This document shows positions 35,970 through 49,440 of a DNA stretch of 64,000 nucleotides, piece by piece. Within the stretch, counting starts at the first letter, position 1, and each line of letters opens with the position of its first letter. Where the stretch lies: the NCBI GenBank assembly GCA_036365515.1, contig CM070874.1, positions 110,471,235 to 110,535,234 on the forward strand. Reading direction: 5' to 3'. Below the pieces are notes generated by a model. It saw only the letters and a program-made list of their open reading frames with translations, was not told where the DNA came from and did not search any database. The translations under genes and the position numbers were made by a program. Origin of the DNA: Torymus aiolomorphi. Lineage: Eukaryota; Arthropoda; Insecta; Hymenoptera; Torymidae.

Positions 35970-37220
35970 ATTTGCAGTGTTTTTATTTTGTTTTTTTTTT
36001 TTTTTTTTTTCTAAAAGAATAATAAAAGTGAAAAGTTGAGAGTAAAAGAGGTGAACGTATTCTGTAGTGGCGAATTTAAGTAATGACATTTGGCATAACT
36101 ATTTCATTCTTTTCGTGAAAAGTTCGATAAGAGGGTATACGAAGAAGTTTTATTTTTCGGAGACGAGAAAAGCTCGTAATTACAGTACTACTTACGAAGT
36201 TGCCCGGTAACTTGGAGATTATCGCGACAATCTTAATTCAAATCTAAAATGCTCGTACACGATATCAGAAAACTTTTCAGATTACTCTTGAAATATTATT
36301 TTTCCAATTTATAGGGAGATAACCGAAACACTTAATAAAATTTCTGCGTTCTCAGCAGTATGAGGGGAGACGTAAAAACTTTCTGGTTTTCACCGTTAAA
36401 CGAGTGATTTACTGGACGCCAGGTAAAATTGTTTGCAAAAGTATATTCGTATAATACTACAAATTTAAATTAATAATAATTTATTTCAAGGAACGCATAT
36501 ATTAATTTTTTTTCTGACCGTCCTAATCAGCTGCATTGTATTTTTAGCGAAAAAATTCCAGCGCAGAAAATAATGAAGTTGGCAAAAAACATACCGTGAC
36601 AAGTCTTAAACAAATTCAAGTACTATGTAAAGTGAGGCTCAGCCTTAACGATTTCGGTGATTCGTGTAATCTCAATCTGCAAGTAACTCTCTCCCGATGA
36701 ATATTCATTTTAAAAATAAAGTACACGATGATAAATGGAGTGCAGACAAGGTTTAGTTCAAGAGAACTTGGAAGGTCAATCGATTTGAGGAGAAATTCTT
36801 AGGCTGAATTTTCGCCAGCCTTGGCTCGCGATTCGTGCAAACTGAAAATTCCCCTGGTGCGTAAATAAAAGGCTTAGGGCATATAAATAAGACATTTACC
36901 CGGACTGCGTTTGCCCTGCGTTTTATCAATTTTCCAAGTAGTGTAGAGTAATCACGAGGAATAATTTAAGCTACTTTTGTTTGTTCTATCCATTACGAGC
37001 TATTCTTAGTCTACCTTAATAATGTACGATGGTGAAGAATACATCACTTAAGCGTCTTCAAACATGCGTCACATTAAATGACGTACCTAACTTCAAATAT
37101 TTCTATACCACTCGAAGTATACTTTTCAAAATAAAACCATTCAAAATTTTTCTTATATACCATAAACAGAAATATATACATATATTCTACTATACATATA
37201 ATCTCAGATTGTTGAAGAAC
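35970..37220. other. Spacer with T20 run and a skew-neutral segment
   Basis: T20 at 35991-36010. The sequence at about 36600-36950 is mixed and skew-neutral with moderate GC, unlike the AT-rich spacers. No ORF of interest; a possible regulatory segment by composition only. Confidence 0.4.
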
Positions 37221-38560
37221 CTTTGCTCAATTAAAACCCCACCTGAACCACATCTTTACCGTCACCAAAATTGACGTGCACACACCTATCGACGAGCGCA
37301 CTTCAATCCTAGCTAATCCCGCTCCCCCGATTTCATCCCCTCACCTATACAACATACCCCACTTGCCTTAACGATCCTTCGGTGCTTTGTCTTTCTCTCT
37401 CTTCGCTCGCTCCCTTATCCTCGCGCTCCTTAACAACCGGCCGCGTGAGACCTTATACGGAGGGGAAAAAACAGCCCATTTAAACTCTCTCTGCTAGCTC
37501 GCGAGTGCGCTAACAGCCTCGGGTCGCGCAAGGCCACGAGAAATCGAAATCGAAGAGAGAGAGAGAGAGACCATGTACACACAGTAAGCTAGTATATATA
37601 CCCACAGGGGGAGAGAGAGAGAGAGAGGGGGGTTAGAACTGCACTACGTCACGTTCATTCAGGTCATCACTCGAAGTAAACCAGAGCTGCTTAACCTAGA
37701 CCCGCCGGCGGCGGCGGTGGCGGTGGTAACGTCGGCGGCGACGAGTCTCTCTGCGTGCACGGTGGATATATTTCACGCGGCGCCCCCGACGCAAATTGCC
37801 CCGGCGTCGCCCCGAGAGAGAGGGAGGGAGAGAGAAAAGCGGCGCGATAAAGGGATGTACAGCGAGGAAAGTCGCCCGCGCGCGCGAGCGTTGGAAAAGA
37901 CGGCGTGTTATGTAGCGTTTCTTTTTTGCGAAGGTAGGTGTATGTGTATACGTGTGTGAGCGCAAGGTTGCGTGCCGCGAGCTTTTTTTTTCTCTCTCTA
38001 CCCGGATAAGCGATCGGTGAAAAGTTCGGGGCTGTCGGAAATTCCACCGCCGGACGGCTATATTTCATCTGAAACATGTGTGATACGCGTGTACGTATAT
38101 ATATCTGCGATCGGTGATTTTTTCCATCGATAGCCGGCTGAATTATTGAAAGATCAAGCGCGCGCTCGTGTATTCGTGTCAAGTACGAGGGTGGGTCTGT
38201 GTAATTAAATCCACGGCGCGAATGTTTGTTGTGTCATTTGGGATACGCCGCGTCTTATCGGCCGCGGCTTGGAATAATCGCCGCGTGATTTCAATAAGAT
38301 TAATTGCAGATGCATTACACGGGGCTACTGCGCGGTGTGTATATGCGCGCGCGTTACGGGGCCGTTCAGGATTTCGTCGTTAATATTCATGAGAGGGAGA
38401 GAGAGAGAGAGAGAGTGGAGCTGAGATTACGATAAAATTGTGTTATAAAATTGCGTAGAGTTTACAAGTGTGTGTGTGTGCGCTGCTGTGGGGTATATAG
38501 TTTTGTAAAGTGTTTCACACTTTCGGATTAATTGGCTACGTTCATGCGAGCATTATTTAT
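37220..38560. other. Skew island (large)
   Basis: 37321-37380 has C 27, G 4; 38461-38520 has G 18, C 7. The wide CpG-rich core has a (GGC/GGT)n run at 37704-37728 and GA runs. Confidence 0.75.
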
Positions 38561-38930
38561 ATTAGAGTTCTACATTATATAAATAAATTTCTGTTATTTA
38601 TGAAGGGTAAAAGGGTATATTCTGAATTATGGCCGCCGACGGTTAATCTGGCAAGCGTAATCATTCTTCCCTTATACGTGAACTAAAAATTAGTAAAATA
38701 ATATCAGAGAAATCATTATTTTTAGTGTTGTTATATAAATATATATATATATATATATTGAAAAATTTTCAAAGACAGGATTAACCTATAAATTAAACAG
38801 AGGATGCGTTCGTTAAAATCATGATATTTATCAATCGACTTTAAACGTGTCGTATTTTTCCCGGAATTTTCACAGTTCCCGAAAAATCCAATAACGCAAT
38901 AAATTATCAGGCCACATTTGCGCAGTAGAT
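38560..38930. other. AT-rich spacer with (AT)n
   Basis: Contains a run of alternating A and T at 38740-38758. Nothing else recognised. Confidence 0.4.
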
Positions 38931-39310
38931 CAGATCAAATTCAAAAAAACTTGGCCGTCGTCCGCACGAGTTAAACAGTGCGCGGATTAGCGGCGAGCGA
39001 CGCTGCAACTGATACTATTTTTATGCGCGTGTGTATACCGCGCGAGAGACTTGACGGTCCCCCCGATAGCGCGTAACGTTCTCTCGCTCTCACACACGCA
39101 CGACGCGTGTAATTATAGCCGTATATCGGCTTCTTTATTACGGGGATAGGCTCTCGTGTTGATATTTTATGTAAATGTTGAGATAAATTTCGTAAAAGCT
39201 AGTTAAACGCGAGTTTTTTTTTTGTATAATAGGTAGGTGAGCATTGTTTTGTTTTAGTTGTTTGGAACTTTCTTTTTATGGAAATGATAGTAGAGTTGCG
39301 TGGTTTCATT
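38930..39310. other. Small skew island
   Basis: The short CpG-rich core (38950-39110) is followed by a G/T-rich flank to 39310. The left C-rich flank is weak. Confidence 0.45.
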
Positions 39311-39830
39311 AAAAAATTGTAGTTACAAATTAATTAAGAAGGATAATAGCAAACCAAAAATAATTACAGACACAATTACGCGACTGTGCTATTTTCGTCT
39401 CTATTCTCACGTTTCACGTGGAACTATTTAAACTGCTACGCTGGAGTTGAATGTTTGTCATTTTAATGTTTATTACACTTGAAACTAAGTGTAGGCTGTA
39501 AGTTGAATGAGAATGGTTTTGAACTTTAGTGACTACAGGCATACTTCAATCTTATTACAACAATGGGGTCAAACGTATACGTAGCAACAGCAACTGTTTT
39601 AATTTAAGACTCGTTTTCATTGTATTTTACGTTTAATTCTCAAAGTATAAATTTAGATTCTAAATTAAATTTATATATTATTATAATACTATATTATAAG
39701 CCCTTTAATCAATTTTAATCATTTTAACATAAAACCACGTAGAGAATGTTTGAATTAATCGTACCGCTTCATACCTGAATAAATTTCTACCTTATCAAAC
39801 GTCAGCATCGATTATTTACCACAAATTATC
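39310..39830. other. AT-rich spacer
   Basis: No gene or repeat recognised. Confidence 0.4.
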
Positions 39831-40410
39831 TATTCACAAGCCTTAACTTTGCTCAAACTGTCCAAATCCCAGCCTTATACAAATACTTAATGACAACTCT
39901 CTACCTCTACCTCTTCATCCAAAAATCCAAACCCAGCTCTTTTTTTTTCTCCCATACGACCAACCTGGCCAACTCGCTGCCTTCGTCCTCCTCGCTATTT
40001 ACACCGAATGCCACATCGCGGCGCAGCGCGCTTCCATAGAAAATCGATAATTCCTTAACGGAGATGTGCACCTGGCTGATTCTCCGGGCGAGCTAAAGTA
40101 GAGTGGATTGGCTTTCAAACGGGTGGCGACGGCGGCGCGCATACGCACGCGTACCGCCATTTTCATTCGTTCGCTGCGCTGCGAAATTTCACAGGATCCG
40201 ATAGTGCCTGCCGGCCGGGGCATCGGTTGCGCGAACGCGTATAGTATACGTTTACGAGGCGATTCTCTCGTTTTTTGTGTGTACGTGTATATATAGAGGG
40301 TTGTTGTCGATGGGTTTATGGGGTGGGGTGGGGAAAGTGGTTGTGTTGTTGATGGTAGATATATAGAGGTGCGATGTCGTGCGTTGTGTCTATAGGTTTT
40401 TAAAAACTAC
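39830..40410. other. Skew island (very asymmetric)
   Basis: 39841-39960 has C 41, G 6; 40321-40380 has G 28, C 2. The core is only about 250 bp. Confidence 0.8.
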
Positions 40411-40649
40411 CTATATATTTTGAAAATAGTATACCTAAGAAATCATGAATATAATTCGTTTATCTTCTTGCTGATGCTCACAGAAGCGAGTTTTTAAATA
40501 AGAAAGCAAAGAACGCAAGTAACGCGCATTCATGCATAAATCTGAATCGTTAATTTCACTCCACACTGTCTTTACTTGCCTTGGTTTCACCGCGCCTAGA
40601 CTCCGTATTACGATTTTTCGATCAACGTCGCGAGATTGACGCATTTAAA

Positions 40650-41430
40650 TATAAATGAACGGTAATTACTTCATTAACGAAGTTTACGGATTATCGGTTA
40701 TCAACTTTTCCAGATTATTCCGCGCGCGCCTCGCTTTATCCTCGGCGCAGACGCGGGGCTCACGGAATTTTATAACTTTAGAAGCGAGTCATCGATTTCC
40801 GACCTATAACTTAGCGACCTCGATAATTAATAACAATGCGCGACCGCTTCATTCACCACACATACACACACACACACATTCATTTTCCTGAATGATTATA
40901 CCACATTTAAGAAAAGCCATAACTTAAGCATTACAGCACCACTTAGCCGTATCTCGCGAGGAAAACTCGTCGGGGAAATCTTTCCGATAAACGTCGGGGG
41001 CAAGGAATTAAAAGCGTCAGCGACGAGAGTTGTTCAATTACGAGTCGACACGAGGCGGCGATCGTTACGTGATACACACCGCGCCCAGAAAATTATTTTT
41101 GCGTATTATCGCGCGCGCGGCAAGTGGACTGATATCACGCGAGCTATCGACCGCCGCGTAATGATCTTCGCGCTGTGTGTGGGTATAAGCGAGAAAAATC
41201 GTGTTCAGCCTCGCCGCTGTTCTGTACAAAAGCGACGAAATTGGGCTATTATAATGAGGGGGGAGGGAAAAGTTGTTGCTTTACTGCGTGTCCTATTATC
41301 TTTATTACGGCTCGAAATTGCCGGGGTGCGTTGTGTGGAGTATATTTACGTGATTTGTCCGATGAAACAGGTAAATACGAGCTGCGTATAGAGTGTTCAC
41401 GGGTGATCGTGAATGTAATTTAGCGAAGTT
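40650..41430. other. Skew island
   Basis: 40801-40860 has C 18, G 8 and is followed by (CA)n at 40860-40878; 41221-41280 has G 20, C 6. Confidence 0.6.
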
Positions 41431-42390
41431 AATTATACGACTTTTTCAGCTTTTAGGGTTATACGAAATTCATGGCTGGAATGAGTTTAAAACGTGTAAT
41501 GATATTCTTTTTTGAAATTTTTATATAAAACGAAAATGAATTCGTTGAAGAAATTAATCTACCTTGGCCCCAAAGCGTCCATAAAACACTTTAATGGTTC
41601 ATTTTTCAGCTCACTTTTTAATTTTGATTTTTAAGTGCCCTTAGCCGCCGAAGTTTCATCGCTGATGTTAATCGCTCGAAAATGTCGGTGAAGTTCACCT
41701 CCGAAGATTTGTGATGCGCTAAAGCAAAGTATATCGGGGCTACGGCGCGCAGCTACATTTTATTACGGGAGGGCTGTACATTCCGGGATTTAGTTACCTT
41801 TCCGCAATAAATCACCGACGCCACTAAAATTCATCCCAGTCGGAGCGCTGTCTTATACCCGAAACGTGGCCCTTTATGAGTAGTTTAAGATCGCGCATCA
41901 ATTTAGCTCAGAAGATAATCTTTTACTAAAATAAGTAGTGCACAAATGAAAGCGTATAAATCATGAGGGAATGTTATATAGAAGTTGTCGTGTTGATCTC
42001 GTTTTAACTATTGTAGTATATATATATATATAAAAATAGAAGTTAATGACTATATCTATCAGTGGCTAGCCTAAATGTATAAAACGTTTATCTTTATTAA
42101 AAAACTGTTAAACAATATTATTAAAAAATTTATCAACACTAAATACATTCACATAATGAACATAATATTTTGTTTAATATATTTTCAAGTCGCAGCATAC
42201 AACTTCAGAAGCGCACACATGCGTACACATCACACGTCGCGCGCATCAGTCGGAATAAACACTGACCTATTCCACTTTTATCTAAGAGCACGTACTCAGA
42301 AATGCAGCAGCAGTAGCAGCAGCGGCATTAAAAGAATTATAAAGCACAAGACATTTGTATCTTCAGGTTGAATTGAGTGTAACGTCTCAT
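41430..42390. other. Spacer with a skew-neutral, repeat-related segment
   Basis: 41560-41880 is mixed composition with moderate GC and no skew. It contains a segment related to 62953-63048. The rest is AT-rich with (TA)n at 42016-42032. Confidence 0.45.
41752..41840 (+). repeat. Diverged dispersed repeat, copy 1
   Basis: Colinear with 62953-63048: GCTAMATTTTATT at the start, about 65% identity in the middle, and ACTAAAATTCATCYCAGT at the end (17 of 18). Function unknown. Confidence 0.45.
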
Positions 42391-43260
42391 TTCAGTGTAA
42401 ATCCATCCAAGACACGCACTCGCTCACCTCTAACGCTTTCGCCCACCATCGTCCTCTGAAATTCCGAAAAATTTACCATCTCATCCCTCAAAAATATCCC
42501 GACACCTCGCTGCTCTCCATCCTTCGCCCATCAAAAGAGAAACCGCGGCGCGATGTTTATTATCCGCGACGACCCATCGGTCCTCGCCCGCGTCTTTCAT
42601 CTTCCTCGCGCACGCCTCTTTGCGCCGTTCCTCCTCATTCGCACGGGCGGGTGGACGGCAGTTGCAAATCGCAGATGCAGGCGACTCCTGCGGGACGCGC
42701 GCATTACCTTAATGCGACCCAGAAAGCTCTTTTACCGTACGTTATGTCGCTTTGCCTACGCGCGGAAGAGAGAGAAGGAGGGAGAATGTTTTTCGAGAGG
42801 GAGAGAGAGAGAGTGAGCAAGCGTAGGTGGCGCCTCTGCGTCTTGCGGTCAGGTCCCGGCGCTGATTTTTCATGCAAAGTCTCGTGAATGATTCAGGGGG
42901 CCCGCGCTTGTTTCGGGAACGAACGAACGCGGAAACGGCTGACTCTTCTCTTGCCGAGGCGTACATGTATATAGCTATCCTCTTTCGGACTCTCTCTCTC
43001 TCTCTCTCGTGTTCTCTAACGAAGGGTTGGTTTAATGTATGTAGATACGGGTGAATATTTAATGGGAGGAAGAGCTGGTTAGCCCGGGCGTCGCGTTTGG
43101 CTAAGAGCGGAGTTTTTTACCCGAGTTTTAGGGTTAATATTTCAAGTGTTTACGGAGGTTTTTTTTTAGTAATTTCGGGTTTGACGCACGTTGAAGGGGT
43201 ACGCGAGATACACCTTTATTGAATTATTAAGGAAAATGGTGCTTCTCGTTTGTTTGTTAG
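42390..43260. other. Skew island
   Basis: 42421-42480 has C 23, G 6; 43021-43080 has G 22, C 2. Confidence 0.75.
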
Positions 43261-43920
43261 CACGGTTTTAACTTAGAGACACGTACCTTTGTTAATAATT
43301 TGCACGTTTAGAGATAGAATTTATAGTGGAAAAATGGCGTTTGTTAAACTATTAGAGCTGCGGCGACTTATCTTTTGAGGGCACGTGCGGCGCTTTTTTC
43401 CGCGGAAATAATAAAATAGAGTCAATACGTTGCAAGAAATGACTGTATATCTTTTACTGCAATTTGCCAAGGAAAACAAATATTATAATATTGATCACTA
43501 ATGAAAATATAAATGCAAAATAAACTAATAAGGTAATTTTATAAACATTTTGTTATCCTCGATAATATCGATATATTTATTTAGTCTGTTTCAATTTACA
43601 TTGATAAAAGTTTATAATGGTTCAACAAATAAATGGAAAATTCGTGTTTCTAAGTATACATTAATTCATACGCCAATTATTTATAGAAAATATTCGAACT
43701 GTTTATTTGAGAATTTTGGGATTATTTCTGTTTGCCACTCACGTAAATAACTTAAAATATAAACTATCACTCGAATACGTATGTCTGACTACATTTGACC
43801 TATTTTCCACTTACATAATATACTAAATTAAAATTAATCTTTAACCAAAAGTTATAAGTCACAGTTTATTTGAAAAAAAAAAAAAAAAATTACAAAAAGG
43901 AGAAACAAACATTTCCTTTT
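43260..43920. other. AT-rich spacer
   Basis: Includes an A17 run (43873-43889). No gene recognised. Confidence 0.45.
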
Positions 43921-44840
43921 CAGTACAACTCAAAATTCTCATAATTTTCAATGACCGAACACCCATAAATTTGCATCCCACATCCAACAAATCCCTAAAT
44001 AAACCTCTAACCACGAGGAAACCTCATCCCCCAACTGTCTCATTCTCTCGCACTAAATACAAAGACTGACGAAAGAATAGAGCAGCCAGCTCGCGCGGTA
44101 CAACACTCGCGTATAAATAGACCGCAGCGCGAATGCAGACGTAAGTAACGTAACGAGATCGCGACGCCGGCGCGTCCCTCTCTCTCTCTCTCTTGCACTT
44201 ACATCTATATACACATACAGCATAGAGAGAGAGAGAGTGCGCAATAATCAAAGCTTTGCGGCGGCCGGGAAAACCTTGACACGCGGTGGCGGTGGCGGTG
44301 GCTGCCTATCGATCAACGCCGAGGCCGTCACCCTCGCGCGCGATCATCGTGTGTGCGGTACTACGCGAGCCGCGCGCGCTCGCGCATCGTGAAACTTTTA
44401 GCCGCGCGAGTCTCAATGCCGCCGCGGCGGCGGCTTTACGGTCTTCCTTTGTGAGTGCGCTTGATTGATGTGTGTGTATGTATGTGTGGGGGTAAAGGAA
44501 AGAAGGAGAAGCAGGAGGCGCGAAAAACACGCGGACGTCTTGTTTAGCGGAAGGCGATAATTGAGAGAGATGTATCGCGCCGCGGACGGGGGTGAAGCGC
44601 TTTCTTTGCTAGAGGAGTTAACGAGGATGTAGTTGAGAGATGGCCGGATAACGGGTTTTATGAGAGCGGTTTTCAGAAGTTTCGCGATGTTTGGTTTTAA
44701 TTTTAAATTTGTAAATGATGTATCGAGCGCGCTTGAGGTCGGCGGATATATCGTCGAGGGTTTTTCTAGTTGTTAGTCGGGAATTTATTAGTGAACGTTG
44801 TTAAGACGTCGTAGTGGCGTATAATATAGTTACGCGTAAA
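43920..44840. other. Skew island
   Basis: 43921-44040 has C 40, G 8; 44641-44700 has G 19, C 7. TATAAATA at 44112-44119 lies in the left part of the core. Confidence 0.75.
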
Positions 44841-44916
44841 AGAGGTATTTATAGGGATAAAAATATTGAGCGTTTTCATGAAAAGATATATAGATTATAA
44901 AACTTTGGTCCCTGTG

Positions 44917-45045
44917 CATATGCAGTAATACTGAATCAGCGGTATATTTATAACTGATGATCAGTGAAAATCCACTGATAATTAGTAAATATTCACTGCA
45001 TTTCTGTTATAGTATAATACTACTGATTAGGTGTCAGTGCATATG
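44917..45045. repeat. Small inverted-repeat element
   Basis: Imperfect 23-bp inverted ends (44917-44939 and 45023-45045, 17 of 23 matching, both starting CATATGCA) around a 83-bp interior with repeated CACTGAT/ATCAGTG words. It may be a decayed foldback MITE. Confidence 0.5.
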
Positions 45046-45129
45046 ACCTGATTTAAATTCACAGAGTCTGAAGATATTTGTATCTATAGTTAGATTTCTT
45101 CAATTTTACATACTATTTGTTACATTACT

Positions 45130-45370
45130 TTCAATACCACAATATCATTTACTGTAAAAAAAAACCGTATCCCAACCGTGTACTTACCGAACGCAAAAAA
45201 AAAATCATTTCTCTTTCACCACTATCTCATCAACGCAATAATCACCGCCACCCCAACCCACTAACCTCCATTCCGAATCCTTCAAATACCTGCACGACTC
45301 GCGAAAAAATTCTCTCTCTCAAAAAAAAATCGCAACGTACGTCAAACGACGGCGCCGCACACACGTATAA

Positions 45371-45408
<38 letters not shown>

Positions 45409-45790
45409 CGGGCGAAGAAAGGCTCGCTGCGAAGTTCGCGGCGGCGCGCGACGGGTCCTCGCGTGCGCAGCCTTGACATGGGCCTGAGAAATCAATGGGA
45501 CCTCCGCGCTGCTGCGCCGCCGAGCAACTTTACAACCCCGGACTTCGCCGCGCCGCTTTTTGCCGCCGCCGCGTGTGCCGGGATCGATTCGCGACTTTTC
45601 TTGCGGCGTATTATAGAGCTGTGCTGTGGTAGATAGGCTCGGCCGGGTAAACAAGGGGTTTTCGTTATTGGAAAGAAGTGGAGATTGGTGTTTTGGTTCT
45701 TTTTTTTGAAATAGTAAGATTCGTTTTTTTTAAGGATGATTGGGGTTGGTCTGTTGTAGTTGAGAAAGTGTGGGTAAAGCAATGTATAGA
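45130..45790. other. Skew island (GC and TA skew counted)
   Basis: 45181-45360: C 63, G 17, A 64, T 36. 45601-45780: G 60, C 14, T 67, A 39. Both GC and TA skew switch sign across a core of about 250 bp. Confidence 0.85.
45375..45404 (+). repeat. (AC)15 microsatellite
   Basis: Thirty bases on the C-rich side of the island. Confidence 0.95.
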
Positions 45791-47500
45791 GTATTTTATT
45801 ATGGTTTGATCAGATACTGTAAATTTAGCATATTTTTAAAAAGTTGGTTTTCCATGAAAATAATGTTATTATTGTATGGAACAGAATGTTATATTCTATT
45901 ATTTATTGGATAATAATGATAACTTGTAAGTTTTCTTCTAAATCCGTGTAACAGGAACGGTAAATGTTTCTTCACGTCTATTTAATGCACGGAGAAAAAA
46001 TAATAACCGCCATAACTGTGGATAGGTGTGTTGTTTTTTCTGGACGGTACTCTTGTAAACACAACTGTAGAGTTCGGTTAAATCTACTTGAAAGTTCAGT
46101 AAAATAATATCTTACGACCGCGATCTTCAGACGCAAACAAACGTTTCTACTGATGACTCCAGTAACTTGAACATGAGAAGGTAACGTTGATTCAACTGAA
46201 TCTCGCTTACTAAACAAGTTCAAGTTGCGTGAGTAAAATTATTAGAATGTTTAAACTGTAAGTAATATTTTGCAATAATAAAACGTGCAACCATTTCAAA
46301 CTCTCATCAAAGGAGCATGGCCATCGACGGAGATTTTAGCAACCCCTCTGCAGAATCTTTCAGCACGCACTGGCTGCATACAATGTCCGTCTAAAACTTG
46401 CACTATCCACCGAAATCCTTGGGCGCCCGCATCAATTTATCATTCATAGCGGTAGATTGGAGGGGGAGCTTTAAAAGAAAATGAAAAACACAAAATGGGC
46501 ACGAAATTTGACCCACTTCATTCTTCCGCGTATCAAAGATTAAGTGGAAACTACCGAATATAGTCGGACCCAAGTGGATGCGGGTTAATCGATCAGGCAG
46601 GATTCGTTTGTGAAGAAGGAGGAGGAAGGGGGAGAGACCCTCTTCAAAAATACGTGAAAGACGTCGAAAACGAACTCCCTATCGAAGAACATCCAGTTCC
46701 CTTGAATCATTTAAGCCGTCTCCTCTTTCTCGGCTCCTTTGTTACGATATGTACACAATCGTTTCCATGCCAAGTGATTCGAATAAAACATTTAAATTTT
46801 TTCGATCTCCCGGATAATGAAGCTTCTTGGTATCAAATATTTAATATCTATCGAGACATCGTAAAGTTTGATAAATTTAACCCTCGGATAATAAAAGATG
46901 ATCTAGTTAAGTTGTGTATATACAGTTTATACTATTCATTCCATGACAGTAAATATTCACTTATAAAATTATACAATTCATACTAAAGACTTTATTAAAA
47001 TTATTAAAATTAATAATGTTATAAATAATTAAATTAATTTTACAATATTAATTTAATTTTATTAATTAAAACAAATTATTTATAAATAAAAATTTTCATT
47101 CCTAAAATAATAAATTTTTAAATTATTTATTAAAATAAATTTACAGATTATGAGGAAATGTAGAGTACGATATATTGACAAACATTTTACAAAGTCTAAG
47201 TAATTCTCAAAACTTCCTAAATAATTCCAATACATTATAATTAGCCGATTTTGGCGTAATAATTTCTTTTACTTTGAATATGACATTGATGCATGTAATG
47301 TGTGTATATATATATATATATAAAATTAAAACATAAAATTACTTTGCTTGTAGACCACAGCAAAATTTTAAACCTATTTACAAATGTTTTTAGTAACAAT
47401 TTTCATTGTAACATTCTTATTGCTTTAAAATGCATAAAAAAAATTTAAAGCAAAATAATTCTTTCATAACAGCTAATAGAAATTCTGAAATTGTTCCTTT
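45790..47500. other. Long spacer, partly skew-neutral
   Basis: A single CACGGAGAAAAAATAA end-like sequence at 45988 resembles the CACTGAGAAA family but has no partner. A short inverted repeat AACTTGAAC/GTTCAAGTT lies at about 46165-46227. The 46300-46640 segment is of mixed composition without skew. (TA)n at 47304-47322. No coding region supported. Confidence 0.4.
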
Positions 47501-48300
47501 TCAATGACTCATTCACGTATTCAATCCTTTCCAACAACGACAAACCTATTTATTTCTTTCGCCTAATGAAATTAAACTCCCCAATCACTTCAAAGCAACA
47601 CCCCTCGACTTTCCTCACCACCACCACCACCACCTCTTAATCCGATCACAGAGGCGTGCACCCATGAAAAATCCACGCCACTCTCACTCTCCTCCTTCGC
47701 GTTTTCCCTCATCAATTAATGCGCTCACACGCGCGCGCTTGTTGGCCCTCTCGTCGTCGCCGCCACCAAAGAAATCAATGGCCGGCGCACGCGATATCAC
47801 GATTGTCCGTCCGCTCTCTCTCTGGCGAGTTGTCCCGTAGGGAAATGATGCTGCGGAATTTTAGACCCGCCGCCATCCCAGCAGCACACTGGCCACAGCT
47901 GCACACGGCTTTATTTGGTCCTCTGCGCGCGGAATTGATTCCGAGTGCCGGGTACACTCAAGAGAGCGAGTTGCATCGCAAATGTGCGCGCCCGGGCCTA
48001 TAAACAGCATTTCTCGGTCTAGGATTGGGCGAAGAAGTGGGATTGGGATACACTTGTTGGGCTGTAAAGGAAGACACGGGTCAGTCGGGCGCGTTGAGCT
48101 AAATTTGTAAAAGGTGGGAGGGCGGTGGGGGGTGATGAAAAAATAAACGTTAACGCTGGTTTGAGAATATTTTTATTAACTTTTTTATGCTGTATGGTTT
48201 CGGCGAGAAATGAAATGGCGTTATTTCGACGTTGGAAAATTAAAATGTGGGTGTCGATTGCAGGGTTTTGTAATTTTTCGGATGAATATTTATTTTTGCA
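47500..48300. other. Skew island
   Basis: 47581-47640 has C 29, G 2 with (CAC)n at 47616-47634; 48061-48120 has G 23, C 8. Confidence 0.75.
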
Positions 48301-48552
48301 ATTTAATATCTCGTTAATAATACGCGCAAATATGGAATATCGTATCGGGTTTTCTCCAATTTAGCTTTTATTTGTTATTCTGAATAGGAAAAAAAATCCG
48401 AAATTCAATTTTCGAATGAATTGGATTTTGTTATTTTCAAAGCACTCCAATATAAATACCTAACAAATCGATATTATTGTACAACGACGATAACTTTACA
48501 CAAAATTCGCGGAAATTTTTTTATTAATATTTTTCGATTTCACAAGTATACC

Positions 48553-48590
<38 letters not shown>

Positions 48591-48700
48591 TTATCATTTT
48601 ATAATTTTTCTTGGAATTGAATAAAATTTTCATTTACATTCATCGATGAATGGTTCGTTTATGTAATAAACTTTACTCATGCATTACTTCAAGTGCAGTG
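48300..48700. other. AT-rich spacer with (TA)n
   Basis: (AT)n at 48553-48590 with a single GT interruption. Nothing else recognised. Confidence 0.5.
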
Positions 48701-49440
48701 TTTCACCTGTACACTATAGTAAACTAAAAATTCACCTTGATAACCTAAACATAACATGTAAAAAACAATCTATTAAACCGCGTGCAATTTACCCAGGCCA
48801 ATGAAAAATGTAGCCACGACACGTGATGAAAAAAAAAATTTAATCGTCCAGTGCCATCGAGGCTAAGTACGCACACACCCTCTCGCGAAAAGAAGTTAAA
48901 AAAAAAAAAAAATTCGCGTATCGCGCGCACTCACGACGTTGCCGGCAACCTTCGCGCTAAATCACCGGTAAATCAGCGCTTGCGAAAAATCTCTTATAAT
49001 AAGTAAATCTCTCACGGTTAACGTGCGCACGCGGTCTCTCCCTCCCTCTCTCTCCCTCTCTCTCTCTTTCTCGCTCGACTCTCGGCGGGTGTCGTGGACC
49101 AATAAAAATTAGTATTTTAATTGGACATCGATTCGATTTACATTTTAATGAAAAAAAGCCACACGAGCGAGGAAATAATGAGCGCGTCTCGCGGAGGAAA
49201 AAACACTTTTCGCTTGCGAGATTTAGTCGTATCACACGAGTGGGTTGCGAAAGAAGAGGTTATTGATGAGGAGCGAGAGGGAGAGTGAGTGAGGCTAGGG
49301 TTGTGCGGGGGCTGCAGTTGTGTAGAGGTAGTTAGACACCTAAAAGCACAAATGGAAGGAAGGAAGGTAGGTAGGTAGGGTATGGAGTGGAGGTGAGGGT
49401 AGGAGAGAAAAAGAGAAATCGAGTGAACTGAGAGAGGCAA
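48700..49440. other. Skew island
   Basis: The left side is mild (48841-48900: C 17, G 12). The right side is strong (49261-49320: G 30, C 5) and ends in a GGAAGGAAGGTAGGTAGGTA stretch at 49358-49379. A T/C-rich stretch (49490-49560) follows, which is out of order for the pattern. Confidence 0.6.

Noticed and set aside
45988..46003. CACGGAGAAAAAATAA as a further CACTGAGAAA-family element
   Set aside because: No inverted partner end within 1 kb and no TA flank, so recorded only as a possible remnant.
46654..46986. 110-codon ORF with fairly natural amino-acid composition
   Set aside because: It lacks an ATG at its stated start, matches no family I recognise, and no splice or promoter context supports it. 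It could be an exon fragment, but I cannot show it.
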